A DNA stretch of 64,000 nt, taken from the NCBI GenBank assembly GCA_013140985.1, contig JABFRU010000002.1:248001-312000 (forward strand). The letters run 5' to 3'. The notes beneath the pieces were generated by a model. That model had not been told where the DNA came from and ran no database searches. It worked only from the letters and a program-made list of their open reading frames with translations. The DNA is from Chitinophagaceae bacterium. GTDB lineage: Bacteria > Bacteroidota > Bacteroidia > Chitinophagales > Chitinophagaceae. This document shows, one piece after another, positions 8,763 through 18,001 of the stretch (position 1 is its first letter; the number at the start of each line of letters is the position of its first letter). The translations under genes were made by a program, and so were the position numbers.

Positions 8763-8862
8763 AGATAATAGTTAAAAGATAAAAACTAAAAGTTCTTCAA
8801 GACTTCAGTCACTCTAAAATAAGTAAGTAAAGTCAAAGGGCACGAGCAACTATTATCTTTTA
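8763..8862. repeat. Weak inverted repeat between kup and hydrolase genes
   Basis: AGATAATAGTT (8763-8773) is the reverse complement of AACTATTATCT (8848-8858), with further imperfect pairing of AAAAGAT-type units on each side. It spans the whole gap between the kup stop and the hydrolase start. It resembles the other long inverted repeats here but pairs less well. Confidence 0.5.
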
Positions 8863-8863
8863 T

Positions 8864-10951
8864 CTAATCTTCGATCCTTTTCAGTTTCAGATTTGTGACA
8901 GGCGCCACGATCAGCGGGAACTTTTCAATAGTAACATTGGCAGCATCTAAACCAAAACCTTTTTCTTCAGACAAGCTGTGTTCCTTCAGCCAAAAATGGA
9001 ATTTCATGATCACCCTTTCGATAAATGGAAGCTCATTATCCTGGCTCAGGTATTTTTCCATAACGATGAACTGGAAGTCGCCGACTGTGTTGCTGCTCGC
9101 CAGGCTTTCATAGCGGCTTATGATGTTCACTTCTTTATTGGCCACAAGATCTTCCACTACTTTACGGAACATAAGATTGATGCGTGGTTCCATTCTAAAA
9201 CCCAGCCTGAAATCAACCCGGATAATATCATTGGGAATGATATGATCCACTTTGTATTCACAAGTATAAGGGTCATCCACAGTCTCTACATGTACAAACC
9301 AATAAATGTCGGCCCGTTTTGGTTTTTTATTCAGGATTGAATAAATGACCTTATGTTCTATCTCTTTTGGATTATTGGCACTGGTAAGATAAACGACATG
9401 GGTCGCATATTTGGGAACGGATTTATCATTACTCAGTTCCTGTATCTTGGAAACATAATGTTCCATCCGCACAAATTCAACATAGCGGTTCTTGATCTTT
9501 CTTGCCCGATGCCAGATATACATAATAAGGAACATCAGCATACCGATGATCAATGTAATATAACCGCCATGGGTGAACTTTACCAGTAGTGCAACAAGGA
9601 AGCCTAATTCTACAACCAGGTAAACAATCAGTAAAAGATATATCCATCCTGATTTTACCCTTTGAAGTACCAAATAATTTGAAAGCAGAATGGTCGTCAT
9701 CAGCATGGTAACAATGATGGCAAGGCCATAAGCAGCTTCCATGTTGGAAGATTTTTGGAAATACAAAACAACACCAACACAACCAAGGAACATCAGCATA
9801 TTGATGGCGGGTATAAAAAGCTGTCCTTTTTCTTCTGACGGATACCTGATCTTAACCTTTGGCCATAGGTTAAGCCGCATAGCTTCACTTATTAAAGTAA
9901 AAGCGCCGGAAACCATGGCCTGGCTGGCAATGACGGCCGCAGATGTAGCTATGATAACACCAGCAATAATGAACCACTGCGGCATAAGATCATAAAAAGC
10001 ATTGATGCCAATTTGCTCTTTGAACTGTGAGGTTATTGTATGTCCTCTGTGATTGGCCAATAAATAAGCGCCTTGTCCAAAATAATTAATAAGGAGGCAG
10101 GTTTTTACAAAGATCCAAGAGGTTCGGATATTATCCCTTCCGCAATGCCCAAGATCACTATATAGTGCTTCTGCACCAGTGGTACACAAGAACACCGCCC
10201 CCAATAACCAGAACCCCCCTGGGTAATCTTTTAAAAATTGGATAGCATAATGAGGGCTTAACGCTTTGAAAATAGAAGGATCGTCAGTTAAATGAATAGC
10301 GCCTAGTATAGCCAGCATGGAAAACCAGATAAACATTACTGGCCCAAACATCTTTCCGATTGAGGCTGTGCCAAATTGCTGAAGAAAAAAGAAAATTGCG
10401 AGAATGGAAAGAACAATTATTACAATGGTTTGTGTTTCCATCCCTTTTAAAACAGGCAGCTCCTGAAGTCCTTCAACAGCAGATGTAATAGAAATGGGTG
10501 GTGTGATAATGCCATCAGCAAGCAAGGCTGCCCCACCAATCATGGCAGGAATGACCAGCCATTTTTTTCTTCTTCGCACCAAAGCATATAAAGCGAATGT
10601 GCCGCCCTCGCCCCGGTTGTCCGCTCTTAATACCAGCACAACATATTTTATAGTTGTTTGAAGTGTAAGTGTCCAGATGATGCAGGACAGTGAGCCTATG
10701 ATCAGTGTGTCATTTATTTGGCGGTCGCCAATAATAGCATTGAAAACATAGAGAGGTGATGTACCAATATCTCCGTAAATGATCCCCAGGGCAATAATTA
10801 ATCCGGCAGCGGTGACTCTATTGGTCGGTATTTTCACTTTCTGATGTTGTGGTTTCGATCCCGGTACAGATTGTTTAATTCTGCAAGAGGCTGTTGGCAA
10901 AGGTATAGGCAAAAATGAAATACAACGAACAAACACTGAAAACTTTGCCAT
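8864..10951 (-). CDS. kup: Kup-type potassium uptake permease
   Basis: A K+ transporter of the KUP/HAK/KT family in the inner membrane, thought to run as a K+/H+ symporter. The family signature GIIYGDIGTSPLYV is near the N-terminus, followed by RADNRGEGGTFAL and GGAALLADGIITPPISITSAVEGL. About twelve hydrophobic segments follow, then a C-terminal cytoplasmic domain of roughly 200 residues. The predicted 695 residues include about 45 N-terminal residues (MAKFSVFVRC...) not typical of the family, so the true start may lie further in, for example at the GTG coding the Val of QKVKIPTN. The gene stands alone and is divergent from the secreted-protein gene at 11112. Confidence 0.93.
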   Translation of the reverse strand: MAKFSVFVRCISFLPIPLPTASCRIKQSVPGSKPQHQKVKIPTNRVTAAGLIIALGIIYGDIGTSPLYVFNAIIGDRQINDTLIIGSLSCIIWTLTLQTTIKYVVLVLRADNRGEGGTFALYALVRRRKKWLVIPAMIGGAALLADGIITPPISITSAVEGLQELPVLKGMETQTIVIIVLSILAIFFFLQQFGTASIGKMFGPVMFIWFSMLAILGAIHLTDDPSIFKALSPHYAIQFLKDYPGGFWLLGAVFLCTTGAEALYSDLGHCGRDNIRTSWIFVKTCLLINYFGQGAYLLANHRGHTITSQFKEQIGINAFYDLMPQWFIIAGVIIATSAAVIASQAMVSGAFTLISEAMRLNLWPKVKIRYPSEEKGQLFIPAINMLMFLGCVGVVLYFQKSSNMEAAYGLAIIVTMLMTTILLSNYLVLQRVKSGWIYLLLIVYLVVELGFLVALLVKFTHGGYITLIIGMLMFLIMYIWHRARKIKNRYVEFVRMEHYVSKIQELSNDKSVPKYATHVVYLTSANNPKEIEHKVIYSILNKKPKRADIYWFVHVETVDDPYTCEYKVDHIIPNDIIRVDFRLGFRMEPRINLMFRKVVEDLVANKEVNIISRYESLASSNTVGDFQFIVMEKYLSQDNELPFIERVIMKFHFWLKEHSLSEEKGFGLDAANVTIEKFPLIVAPVTNLKLKRIED

Positions 10952-11111
10952 TCATCCCTTTTTTTATGGGGATAAATTGTGCCGGGATGCATCCCGCCAA
11001 CTTTTTATGAGGTCATTAATGTAAAGTCAATTTTAAACGCATCACGGTAAAATATTAGGAACGATTTTGGCTTTCAAATGGTAACTTTATTAAGCAGAAA
11101 AAATAATAATT

Positions 11112-12635
11112 ATGTTTCGTAAGAAATGGATGCCGGCCCTGCTCATCATTGCTGCAACTTTACCTGTTTCGGCTCAGCGAATTGTATATTCCGAAGCCGG
11201 TAAAGACGATACCCGCAGCATGAGTTTTGAAATAGCCGGAAAAGTGGGAGGCAATTTTCTTATCTATAAAAACAACCGGGGCAAAAGCTGGATCACCGTA
11301 TTGGATAATGATATGAAAGATATCGGCCGGTCTGATCTTGACTTTGTGCCTAATAATGACAGGATGATCAACGTTGACTTTTTCCCTTACAATGATCTTT
11401 GCTACATGATCTACCAGTACCAGAAAAAAAATATTGTGTACTGTATGGCGGCTAAACTGGATGCAAGTGGAAATAAAGTGGGTGATGTTATAGATATGGA
11501 TACTACGCAGCTTGGATTTGCGGCCAACAATAAAATATATACAGTTTTGACCAACGAAGATAAAAGCAGGATATCTGTTTTTAAGATCAACAGTAAGAAC
11601 AGGAGACTATATGTAATAAGCACCTCCCTGTTTGATGATAAGCTGGTTCTTTTGAAAAAAAGCCGTCTCACCCTGCCAATGGAAGACCGCAATGAGTATC
11701 TGGGCGATTTTCAATTGGATAATGAAGGGGACCTGGTATTTTCAAAATTTTACCGCAACAGTAATGACAATATCACCAGTGCATCCCTGATGATAAAAAA
11801 TGCAATGGCCGACTCGATCATGACCAGGGAATTAAACATTGAAAAAACATGGCTGGATGAGTTGCATATTAAAATTGATAACTATAATAAAAGATATTTC
11901 CTTACTTCATTTTATTACAAAGAAAGGCGGGGCAATATTGATGGTTATTTCTTTTATGTGTGGGATAAAATATCGGGCAATACCATATTGCAGGACACAA
12001 CTACTTTCTCTGATGAATTAAGAAGAGAGGCCAGGGGAGATGCAGGGGTACGATCTGCTTTTAATGATTATTTTATCCGCAATATAGTTTTGCGGAGAGA
12101 TGGCGGTTTCGTATTGGGCAGCGAATCATATTATACCACTTCCCGCTTCAATAACTGGAATCGCTGGGATTACCTGTACGGAAGTCCTTTTTATAGTAAT
12201 TCTTATAATGATTACTACTATACTAATAATTACAGGCTTTTTGGTAGCAGCAGCAGGTTCAGCAACCAGGCTGTTCGCTATCATGCCGATAACATTACCG
12301 TGATGTCATTTGATAGCAAAGGCAACCAGGAATGGAATAATGTGATGGGAAAAAGCCAGTTTGACGACCAGTCAGATGACATGCTTTCTTATCAAATGAT
12401 GAATACCGGCGGCCAGCTTCATTTCCTGTTTAATTTCCAGGAAAGAAGAAATAATCTGCTGACAGATTTCAGCATAGGAACAGATGGGCAATTGAATCGT
12501 AATCCTACGCTGAAAAACCTCGATAAGGGGTATGATTTTATGCCGAAATATGCGAAGCAGGTGGGTGCAAGACAAATGATCATTCCATGTGGTTATCGTA
12601 ACTATCTTTGTTTTGCTAAATTAGAGTATAACTAA
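11112..12635 (+). CDS. Secreted protein of unknown function, beta-rich
   Basis: A 507-residue protein with a signal peptide (MFRKKWMPALLIIAATLPVSAQ, cut before RIVYSEAG). The rest alternates short beta-strand-like stretches with polar turns (SWITVLDNDMKDIGRSDLDF, DGYFFYVWDKISGNTI), which would suit a beta-propeller, but I do not recognise a family. A low-complexity insert rich in Tyr, Asn and Ser lies at about residues 345-385. There is no lipobox and no T9SS sorting domain at the C-terminus, so it is probably periplasmic. It is followed after 21 bases by the membrane protein at 12657, likely in the same transcript. The gene is secure and the function unknown. Confidence 0.75.
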   Translation: MFRKKWMPALLIIAATLPVSAQRIVYSEAGKDDTRSMSFEIAGKVGGNFLIYKNNRGKSWITVLDNDMKDIGRSDLDFVPNNDRMINVDFFPYNDLCYMIYQYQKKNIVYCMAAKLDASGNKVGDVIDMDTTQLGFAANNKIYTVLTNEDKSRISVFKINSKNRRLYVISTSLFDDKLVLLKKSRLTLPMEDRNEYLGDFQLDNEGDLVFSKFYRNSNDNITSASLMIKNAMADSIMTRELNIEKTWLDELHIKIDNYNKRYFLTSFYYKERRGNIDGYFFYVWDKISGNTILQDTTTFSDELRREARGDAGVRSAFNDYFIRNIVLRRDGGFVLGSESYYTTSRFNNWNRWDYLYGSPFYSNSYNDYYYTNNYRLFGSSSRFSNQAVRYHADNITVMSFDSKGNQEWNNVMGKSQFDDQSDDMLSYQMMNTGGQLHFLFNFQERRNNLLTDFSIGTDGQLNRNPTLKNLDKGYDFMPKYAKQVGARQMIIPCGYRNYLCFAKLEYN

Positions 12636-12656
12636 TCCTAATTCTGTCCATTATCC

Positions 12657-13655
12657 GTGATTGGAATCTTTAAACAAAAAACCCCGGCAAATCTTTTTTT
12701 ATTGCTGGCATTCGGTGTATTGATCAAGCTCCCCATGTTCATGCATCCACATGCAGTAGCAATACGGGAAGAAGACAGTACCCTCTTCAAAGCTATTCTT
12801 GATCTCATTGAACCAACCGGCCGGGCAAATCCTGTTATTTATCCGCTACTTGCATTTGCTCTTTTGTTTATCCAGGCAGCGTCATTCAACCGGTTCATGA
12901 ATACACAACGGATGATGAACCGGCCGGGTTATTTGTCAGGTATGGCTTATTTACTGATCACATCGCTTTTCCCGGAATGGAATTATTTTTCAGCTCCTCT
13001 TATCGTTAATACAATTTTGATCTTTGTGCTTTCAGGACTATTCAATGTATATCATCAGCAAAATGCCAGGGGTTCTATTTTTAATATTGGCCTTGCTATG
13101 GGAGTCGCATCGTTTCTTTTTTTTCCGGCAATCACTTTTATTGTCTGGATATTGTTTGCCCTGGCTGTTATGCGGCCGTTCCGGATAAATGAATGGCTGC
13201 TTTGCATTTTAGGACTTACCACTCCTTTTTATTTTTATGCACTATACCTTTTTATCAGTGATCAATGGAACTGGCAGGCATTATGGCCGCATTTTTTTGT
13301 AAGTATGCCGGCGGTAAAACAGTCAGCATGGCTTGCCGGCAGCGCATTTTTGCTTGTAGTTCCCTTTCTCGCAGGGGGCTATTATGTGCAGATCAACCTT
13401 CGGCGGATGCTGATACAGGTAAGAAAAGGATGGAGCCTGCTTTTATTATACCTGCTTGGTGCTGTATTTATTCCTTTTGTCAATGGTAACAACGGTTTCG
13501 AGAATTGGGTAATATCGGCCATCCCTTTTGCAGCCTTTCATGCCTGTACCTATTTATATTCAACTTTCCGGATATTCCCGGTACTACTTTTTTGGCTTGG
13601 AGTAGCTTTTGTTTTGGCATACCAGTATTATGGCCCGGGTTGGCAATTGGTGTAA
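12657..13655 (+). CDS. Polytopic membrane protein, DUF6427-like
   Basis: A 332-residue inner-membrane protein with about nine hydrophobic segments. Its opening ([20 protein letters not shown]) and the [22 protein letters not shown] segment resemble the Bacteroidota family DUF6427; this is recognised from memory and not checked. No function is established for that family. The start is GTG at 12657, as no ATG precedes the first hydrophobic segment. It follows the secreted protein gene by 21 bases and precedes purQ, which appears to have its own promoter overlapping the end of this gene. A link to purine synthesis is not implied by sequence. Confidence 0.75.
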   Translation: MIGIFKQKTPANLFLLLAFGVLIKLPMFMHPHAVAIREEDSTLFKAILDLIEPTGRANPVIYPLLAFALLFIQAASFNRFMNTQRMMNRPGYLSGMAYLLITSLFPEWNYFSAPLIVNTILIFVLSGLFNVYHQQNARGSIFNIGLAMGVASFLFFPAITFIVWILFALAVMRPFRINEWLLCILGLTTPFYFYALYLFISDQWNWQALWPHFFVSMPAVKQSAWLAGSAFLLVVPFLAGGYYVQINLRRMLIQVRKGWSLLLLYLLGAVFIPFVNGNNGFENWVISAIPFAAFHACTYLYSTFRIFPVLLFWLGVAFVLAYQYYGPGWQLV

Positions 13656-13675
13656 AACAGTTGCTGTTCTTGTTT

Positions 13676-13683
13676 TATCTTTG
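13676..13683 (+). promoter_or_regulatory. Predicted -7 element for purQ
   Basis: TATCTTTG matches TAnnTTTG exactly and lies 25 bases before the purQ ATG, just after the preceding stop codon. No TTG at the favoured 17-23 base spacing is seen. Confidence 0.5.
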
Positions 13684-13708
13684 TGCTTCCTCACCTGAAA
13701 ATTTGATT

Positions 13709-14383
13709 ATGAAATTTGGCGTTGTTGTTTTTCCCGGTTCCAATTGCGACAGGGATATGTATGATGCGTTGAAATATGATCTTGGCCAGGATGTAATAAT
13801 GCTTTGGCACAAGGACAGTGATCTCAGCAAATTTAATACAGAAGATTGTATCATTTTACCCGGTGGTTTTTCTTATGGCGATTACCTGCGTTGCGGAGCC
13901 ATTGCCCGTTTCAGCCCGATGATGCAAAGTGTGATCGAATTTGCCAATGCAGGCGGAAAAGTGTTTGGAGTTTGTAATGGGTTTCAAATATTGTGCGAAT
14001 CGCATTTATTACCCGGCGCTTTATTACGAAACGGGCATCAGCAATTTGTTTGTAAAAATGTTTTTATAACAAATGAAACAAAAAGGATCTATAAGATACC
14101 GGTGGCACATGGTGAAGGAAGATACCATGCTGATGAAAAAACATTAAATGAACTGGAGGCTAACGGGCAAGTGATATTTTATTATTGTGATGAGGAAGGA
14201 AATATGACCGGTGAAGCAAACCCGAACGGAGCCATACGCAACATTGCGGGTATTTGTAATGCAAATCGCAATGTTTTCGGTATGATGCCACACCCGGAAA
14301 GGGCCTGTTCGACTGTTTTGGGTAATACCGATGGACGGGAGATCATTAAAACCATGCTGATGGCGGAGCAACTAGTTTGCTAA
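13709..14383 (+). CDS. purQ: Phosphoribosylformylglycinamidine synthase, glutaminase subunit
   Basis: This subunit releases ammonia from glutamine and passes it to PurL in the fourth step of purine synthesis. It is a class I glutamine amidotransferase with nucleophile Cys89 in GVCNGFQ and the His195/Glu197 pair in MMPHPERA. The opening [16 protein letters not shown] is characteristic of PurQ. At 224 residues it matches the stand-alone subunit, so the organism uses the split PurQ/PurL form rather than the fused enzyme; purL and purS are not in the window. ATG at 13709 is chosen because the family N-terminus starts there; a longer frame upstream is antisense-like noise inside the previous gene. 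Confidence 0.96.
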   Translation: MKFGVVVFPGSNCDRDMYDALKYDLGQDVIMLWHKDSDLSKFNTEDCIILPGGFSYGDYLRCGAIARFSPMMQSVIEFANAGGKVFGVCNGFQILCESHLLPGALLRNGHQQFVCKNVFITNETKRIYKIPVAHGEGRYHADEKTLNELEANGQVIFYYCDEEGNMTGEANPNGAIRNIAGICNANRNVFGMMPHPERACSTVLGNTDGREIIKTMLMAEQLVC

Positions 14384-14451
14384 AACCGTCATCTTACCAC
14401 TGTTTTAACAGCTTTTGTCATTTTCCTTATAAAAGCTTGGTCCGGCAGATT

Positions 14452-14459
14452 TAAATTTG
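14452..14459 (+). promoter_or_regulatory. Predicted -7 element for the DsbD-N domain gene
   Basis: TAAATTTG matches TAnnTTTG exactly, 23 bases before the ATG at 14483. No well-spaced TTG box is present. Confidence 0.5.
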
Positions 14460-14482
14460 CAAATAGTATAAAGAAAGAAATA

Positions 14483-14926
14483 ATGAAGAGGTTAGTATTA
14501 TCAGCGATCGTCATTTTTGCAGCAGTAGCGGCCAAAGCCCAGCTGAATCCTGTTACCTGGAGTTTCAGCGCCACTAAGATTGATGACAAGAAGTATGAGA
14601 TCCACATGAAAGCTACGATCCAAACAAACTGGCATTTGTATTCACAGGTTCAGCCGGAGAATGCCATCGCACAGCCTACTGCTTTTACCATCAACAAAAA
14701 TCCATTGTTTGTATTGGATGGAAAAATAAAAGAAGTAGGTAAAATGGAAGCGGTAAGTGGCGAATATCCGGCTAATCAATATTCAAACAGTGTTGATTTT
14801 GTGCAGGCAATAAAACTGAAATCAACAGCCAAAACAAATTTTACCGGTAGTGTAGAATACCAGACCTGCGATGATAAAAAATGCCTGCCTCCGAAAACTG
14901 TTACAATCAGTATTGCAATAAAATAA
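14483..14926 (+). CDS. Periplasmic DsbD N-terminal-like domain protein
   Basis: A 147-residue secreted protein (signal peptide MKRLVLSAIVIFAAVAAKAQ) consisting of one immunoglobulin-like domain of the DsbD alpha type. The redox pair is in YQTCDDKKCLPP near the C-terminus, matching the position of the N-terminal DsbD cysteines. In the DsbD family this domain passes electrons from the membrane domain to periplasmic thiol partners. The next gene encodes full-length DsbD whose own N-terminal domain shows no such CxxxxC pair, so this free-standing protein could serve as its missing or extra alpha domain. A weak hairpin with a T-run (14955-14985) lies between them, which may lower read-through. Confidence 0.85.
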   Translation: MKRLVLSAIVIFAAVAAKAQLNPVTWSFSATKIDDKKYEIHMKATIQTNWHLYSQVQPENAIAQPTAFTINKNPLFVLDGKIKEVGKMEAVSGEYPANQYSNSVDFVQAIKLKSTAKTNFTGSVEYQTCDDKKCLPPKTVTISIAIK

Positions 14927-14998
14927 AATTGATACCATAAATTGAATCATATAGCGAGTTCTTCAACAGGACTCGTTTGTTTTTTATAAAGGAAGGAC

Positions 14999-16951
14999 AT
15001 GTTCAGATCAAAAAAACTAATTGCATTTTTTGTTTTACTGGTTACAGCTTCATTCTCTGCACGGGGCCAGGATACTGCCATTCAAAATTGGAAGTTTGAA
15101 AGTAAAAAGACCGGCGAAGGAAAATTTGAACTTAGTTTTTCAGGAACTATATCCGGCGGCTGGCAGGTATATGCTCCCAATCAAATTGTCGGAGATGTAA
15201 AAACAACCGAACTTCAATTTCCTGATTCTTCCATTATACAGGAAGGTGATTTTATTGTTGAAGGGACTCCTGATAAAATAAACAGCGTCATTTTCGAGAA
15301 TACTGAAGTAGATGTTTTTGAGAATACTGTAAAATGGAAAGCCATTATTATCATCAAAGGAACAGTCCCGGCGAAATTGCAGGGAACACTTTTATATACA
15401 TTCGGTCGTAATAGTGACAGTTCGTATTATCCATCCACCATCGTCCCTTTTGTTATTCTACTTGAGGGAGGAGCACAGGCTGCAAGCATCAAAATACCCT
15501 CTATTGATGTTGAGAACCCGGTAAATCCCTGCGGAGATGACTCTACAAAAGGGAAAAGTCTTATCACTATTTTTTTATTAGGGATTTTGTATGGCTTAAT
15601 TGCATTATTGACTCCCTGCGTTTTTCCGATGATACCGGTAACGGTGACTTTTTTCACCAAAAAATCAACCGATAGAACAAGCGGTGTTCGTAATGCCGCT
15701 TTGTATGGATTGTTCATCTTTTTGATCTACATACTGATCACTGTCCCTTTTCATGTAGCGAGCAAAAGTATCAGCCCGCAGATATTTAATAAGATATCAA
15801 CCGACGCCACTGTGAACCTGGTGTTCTTTGGGGTCTTCGTGGTATTTGCACTTTCATTCTTTGGATTATTTGAGATCACACTCCCGTCACGGTTTGCAAA
15901 TAAAATGGATTCAAAGTCGGGACTAGGCAATATCGGGGGAATATTTTTTATGGCCGCCACACTAACCATTGTTTCGTTTTCCTGCACTGGTCCATTACTT
16001 GGGACTTTATTAGTAGATGTAGTAGATCAGGGTGCATGGCCGCTTACTGTGGGAGCCGCAGGATTTGGTATTGCTTTAGGCTTGCCTTTTGCTTTATTTG
16101 CTATGTTCCCTAATTGGCTGCAATCATTACCCAAGTCTGGTGGATGGATGACCGATGTAAAAGTGGTATTAGGCTTTCTTGAACTGGCATTAGCGATAAA
16201 ATTTTTCTCCAATGCAGATCTTGTAAAACAATGGGGATTGTTGAAAAGAGAATTGTTTATAGGCCTGTGGATATTAATCAGTTTGCTGATAGTGCTTTAT
16301 TTACTCGGTAAACTTCGTTTCAAGCATAGCTCATTGGTAAAAAAGTTTTCATTCGTTCGGATTTGCTTTATAATACTATTTGCCTCTGTAACTCTTTATC
16401 TTCTTCCGGGTCTTACAAATACCAAATGGGCCGATCTTAAACTGATCAGCGGTTTTCCTCCACCACGGAGTTATAGTTTTTATAAGCAGGATAAAACAGA
16501 TCTGTTCCAACCGATGCATAACGATTATGCGGGTGCTCTTGCAAAAGCAAAAGCGGAGAATAAACCTTTGCTCATTGATTTTACAGGTTGGGCATGTGTG
16601 AATTGCCGAAGAATGGAAGACAAGGTTTGGCCTAATAAGACAGTAGATAGCCTGATGAGAAATGAATTCATTGTTGTTTCATTGTATGTTGATGAAAAAG
16701 GGAAACTGCCGCTGGCTGAACAAACTGTTGAGACCTTATCCAATGGTGCAGAACGTTCTATTGTATCAGTAGGAGATAAATGGTCTGTTTTCCAGGAAGA
16801 GAATTTTGGAGCTACTTCTCAACCGCAATATGCTATTCTCAGCCCGGATGAAATAGCGCTGACCAAGACAAAGTACTATACTCCTAACGATGGTAAATTC
16901 ATCAAGTGGTTGGAATGCGGCTTAGATGCATTTAAGAAAACAAGAAAATAA
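14999..16951 (+). CDS. dsbD: Thiol:disulfide interchange protein DsbD
   Basis: DsbD carries reducing power from cytoplasmic thioredoxin across the inner membrane. After a signal peptide (to about residue 25), residues 25-165 form a DsbD-N-like domain without an obvious cysteine pair. The membrane domain follows, with the paired reactive cysteines in TPCVFPMIP (about residue 206) and SFSCTGPLLG (about 329) and eight hydrophobic segments. The C-terminal thioredoxin-like domain has WACVNCRR at about residue 530. The 650 residues are slightly longer than the E. coli protein. GGAAGG-type purines lie four bases before the ATG. The preceding gene encodes a separate DsbD-N domain that retains its cysteines. 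Confidence 0.93.
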   Translation: MFRSKKLIAFFVLLVTASFSARGQDTAIQNWKFESKKTGEGKFELSFSGTISGGWQVYAPNQIVGDVKTTELQFPDSSIIQEGDFIVEGTPDKINSVIFENTEVDVFENTVKWKAIIIIKGTVPAKLQGTLLYTFGRNSDSSYYPSTIVPFVILLEGGAQAASIKIPSIDVENPVNPCGDDSTKGKSLITIFLLGILYGLIALLTPCVFPMIPVTVTFFTKKSTDRTSGVRNAALYGLFIFLIYILITVPFHVASKSISPQIFNKISTDATVNLVFFGVFVVFALSFFGLFEITLPSRFANKMDSKSGLGNIGGIFFMAATLTIVSFSCTGPLLGTLLVDVVDQGAWPLTVGAAGFGIALGLPFALFAMFPNWLQSLPKSGGWMTDVKVVLGFLELALAIKFFSNADLVKQWGLLKRELFIGLWILISLLIVLYLLGKLRFKHSSLVKKFSFVRICFIILFASVTLYLLPGLTNTKWADLKLISGFPPPRSYSFYKQDKTDLFQPMHNDYAGALAKAKAENKPLLIDFTGWACVNCRRMEDKVWPNKTVDSLMRNEFIVVSLYVDEKGKLPLAEQTVETLSNGAERSIVSVGDKWSVFQEENFGATSQPQYAILSPDEIALTKTKYYTPNDGKFIKWLECGLDAFKKTRK

Positions 16952-16973
16952 TTCCTGGCAAAAATATAAAAAG

Positions 16974-17003
16974 AAAAATCCTCCCGGTTATGAGAGGATT
17001 TTT
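16974..17003 (+). terminator. Rho-independent terminator after dsbD
   Basis: A 10-bp perfect stem AAAAATCCTC / GAGGATTTTT with a 10-base loop, 22 bases after the dsbD stop. The T-rich 3' arm serves as the U-tract. It is symmetric enough to work in both directions. Confidence 0.8.
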
Positions 17004-17010
17004 AATTAGG

Positions 17011-17102
17011 TGTCATTCTGTACCAGCCTTCCGATGGCAAGCAAAAGAGAGATTCCTTTTCATCAGAATTCTTTTTTCTCCGGATGGAGATACAGAATGA
17101 CA
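17011..17102. repeat. TGTCATTCTG...CAGAATGACA inverted-repeat element
   Basis: TGTCATTCTGTA (17011-17022) and TACAGAATGACA (17091-17102) are perfect 12-bp terminal inverted repeats around a 68-base core. Inner parts (CCTTCCGAT / CCGGATGG) also pair partly. The ends resemble dispersed GTCATTCTG-type intergenic elements known from many bacteria. It lies between the convergent dsbD and sigma-factor genes. Confidence 0.7.
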
Positions 17103-17111
17103 AGAACTTCA

Positions 17112-17145
17112 CCCTCTCCGCAAGGAGAGGGAAGGGGTGAGGCTA
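17112..17145. repeat. CTCTCC-gcaa-GGAGAG hairpin repeat, copy 2
   Basis: CCCTCTCC-gcaa-GGAGAGGG (17112-17131) is followed by AAGGGGTGAGGCTA, whose last three bases are the TAG stop codon of the minus-strand sigma factor gene. It has the same design as the copy at 6623-6655. Confidence 0.75.
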
Positions 17146-17724
17146 GAGTGCAATTTGTTTTTGGGTCATCAGCTTACGCAAATTAATCAATCCGTATCTC
17201 ATACGGCCCAATGCTGTGTTAATACTGCAATTGGTGGCTGCTGCAATTTCCTTAAAACTCATATCTGCATAATGACGCAATATAATTACTTCCCGCTGAT
17301 CATCGGGTAATCTTTGCAACATGTCCCTTACACGGTCATGGCTTTGTCTTCTTACCATTACCGTTTCGGCACAATCTTCCGAAAAGTTCAGCACTTCAAA
17401 AATATCTTTATCCTCGCCATTACGAATAGTGGGTGTACGTTTTACTTTTCTGAAATGATCCACGCAAAGATTGTGGGCAATACGCATAGCCCAGGGAAGG
17501 AACTTTCCTTCTTCTGTATAACGGCCGCCACGCATCGTATCAATGATGCGAATGAAAACATCCTGGAAGATGTCTTCAGCAAGGTATTTGTCTTTTACGA
17601 GGAACAAAATTGAGGTGTAGAGTTTGTCCTTATGCCGCAGCACCAGGGTTTCAAGCGCCTCAGAATTTCCATCTGTGAATAGATGGATCAGTTCATGGTC
17701 AGTTTTTTTCAATAAAGCTTTCAT
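17143..17724 (-). CDS. ECF-type RNA polymerase sigma factor
   Basis: A 193-residue sigma-70 family protein. Region 2 spans about residues 22-95, with the core-binding and -10 recognition helices (AEDIFQDVFIRII, FLPWAMRIAHNLCVDHFR). Region 4 spans about 130-185, with a helix-turn-helix (DMSFKEIAAATNCSINTALGRMRYGL). Region 3 and region 1.1 are absent, which defines the extracytoplasmic-function group. No anti-sigma factor gene is next to it, so its control is unclear. It is divergent from uvrA across a 277-base gap. The stop codon comes from a dispersed hairpin repeat, so the last residues may have been altered by its insertion. Confidence 0.92.
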   Translation of the reverse strand: MKALLKKTDHELIHLFTDGNSEALETLVLRHKDKLYTSILFLVKDKYLAEDIFQDVFIRIIDTMRGGRYTEEGKFLPWAMRIAHNLCVDHFRKVKRTPTIRNGEDKDIFEVLNFSEDCAETVMVRRQSHDRVRDMLQRLPDDQREVIILRHYADMSFKEIAAATNCSINTALGRMRYGLINLRKLMTQKQIAL

Positions 17725-18001
17725 ACTCCTACAGGTTTAGGTTGCTTCCGGTTGACACGCAATCGGAATAGTCAATAGATATTGGTTCCTTAAATGATCG
17801 GTTAAAAAGAAAAAGTAGAAGTATGTGCTATAGGCTCGGTAGATTTAGGTTTTTCATGTTTTGGATATATTGGAAACTAAAAATAGAATTTTTCAGGAAA
17901 AAACCAAACATTTGTCTGTCAGCATTGTAATTTTAGTAGCTAAAGAAATGTTAATGATTTGCCCGGTACTATGTGGACGGCAAGGTGTTGTACAGGATTG
18001 A

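Noticed and set aside
11040-11111. Promoter before the secreted protein gene at 11112
   Set aside because: TAACTTTA lies 30 bases upstream but misses the final G of TAnnTTTG, and its TTTG partner is only 12 bases away. Too weak to list.
17725-18001. Regulatory sites in the 277-base gap between the sigma factor and uvrA genes
   Set aside because: Only partial matches such as TAATTTTA were found; no convincing promoter pair, SOS box or inverted repeat.
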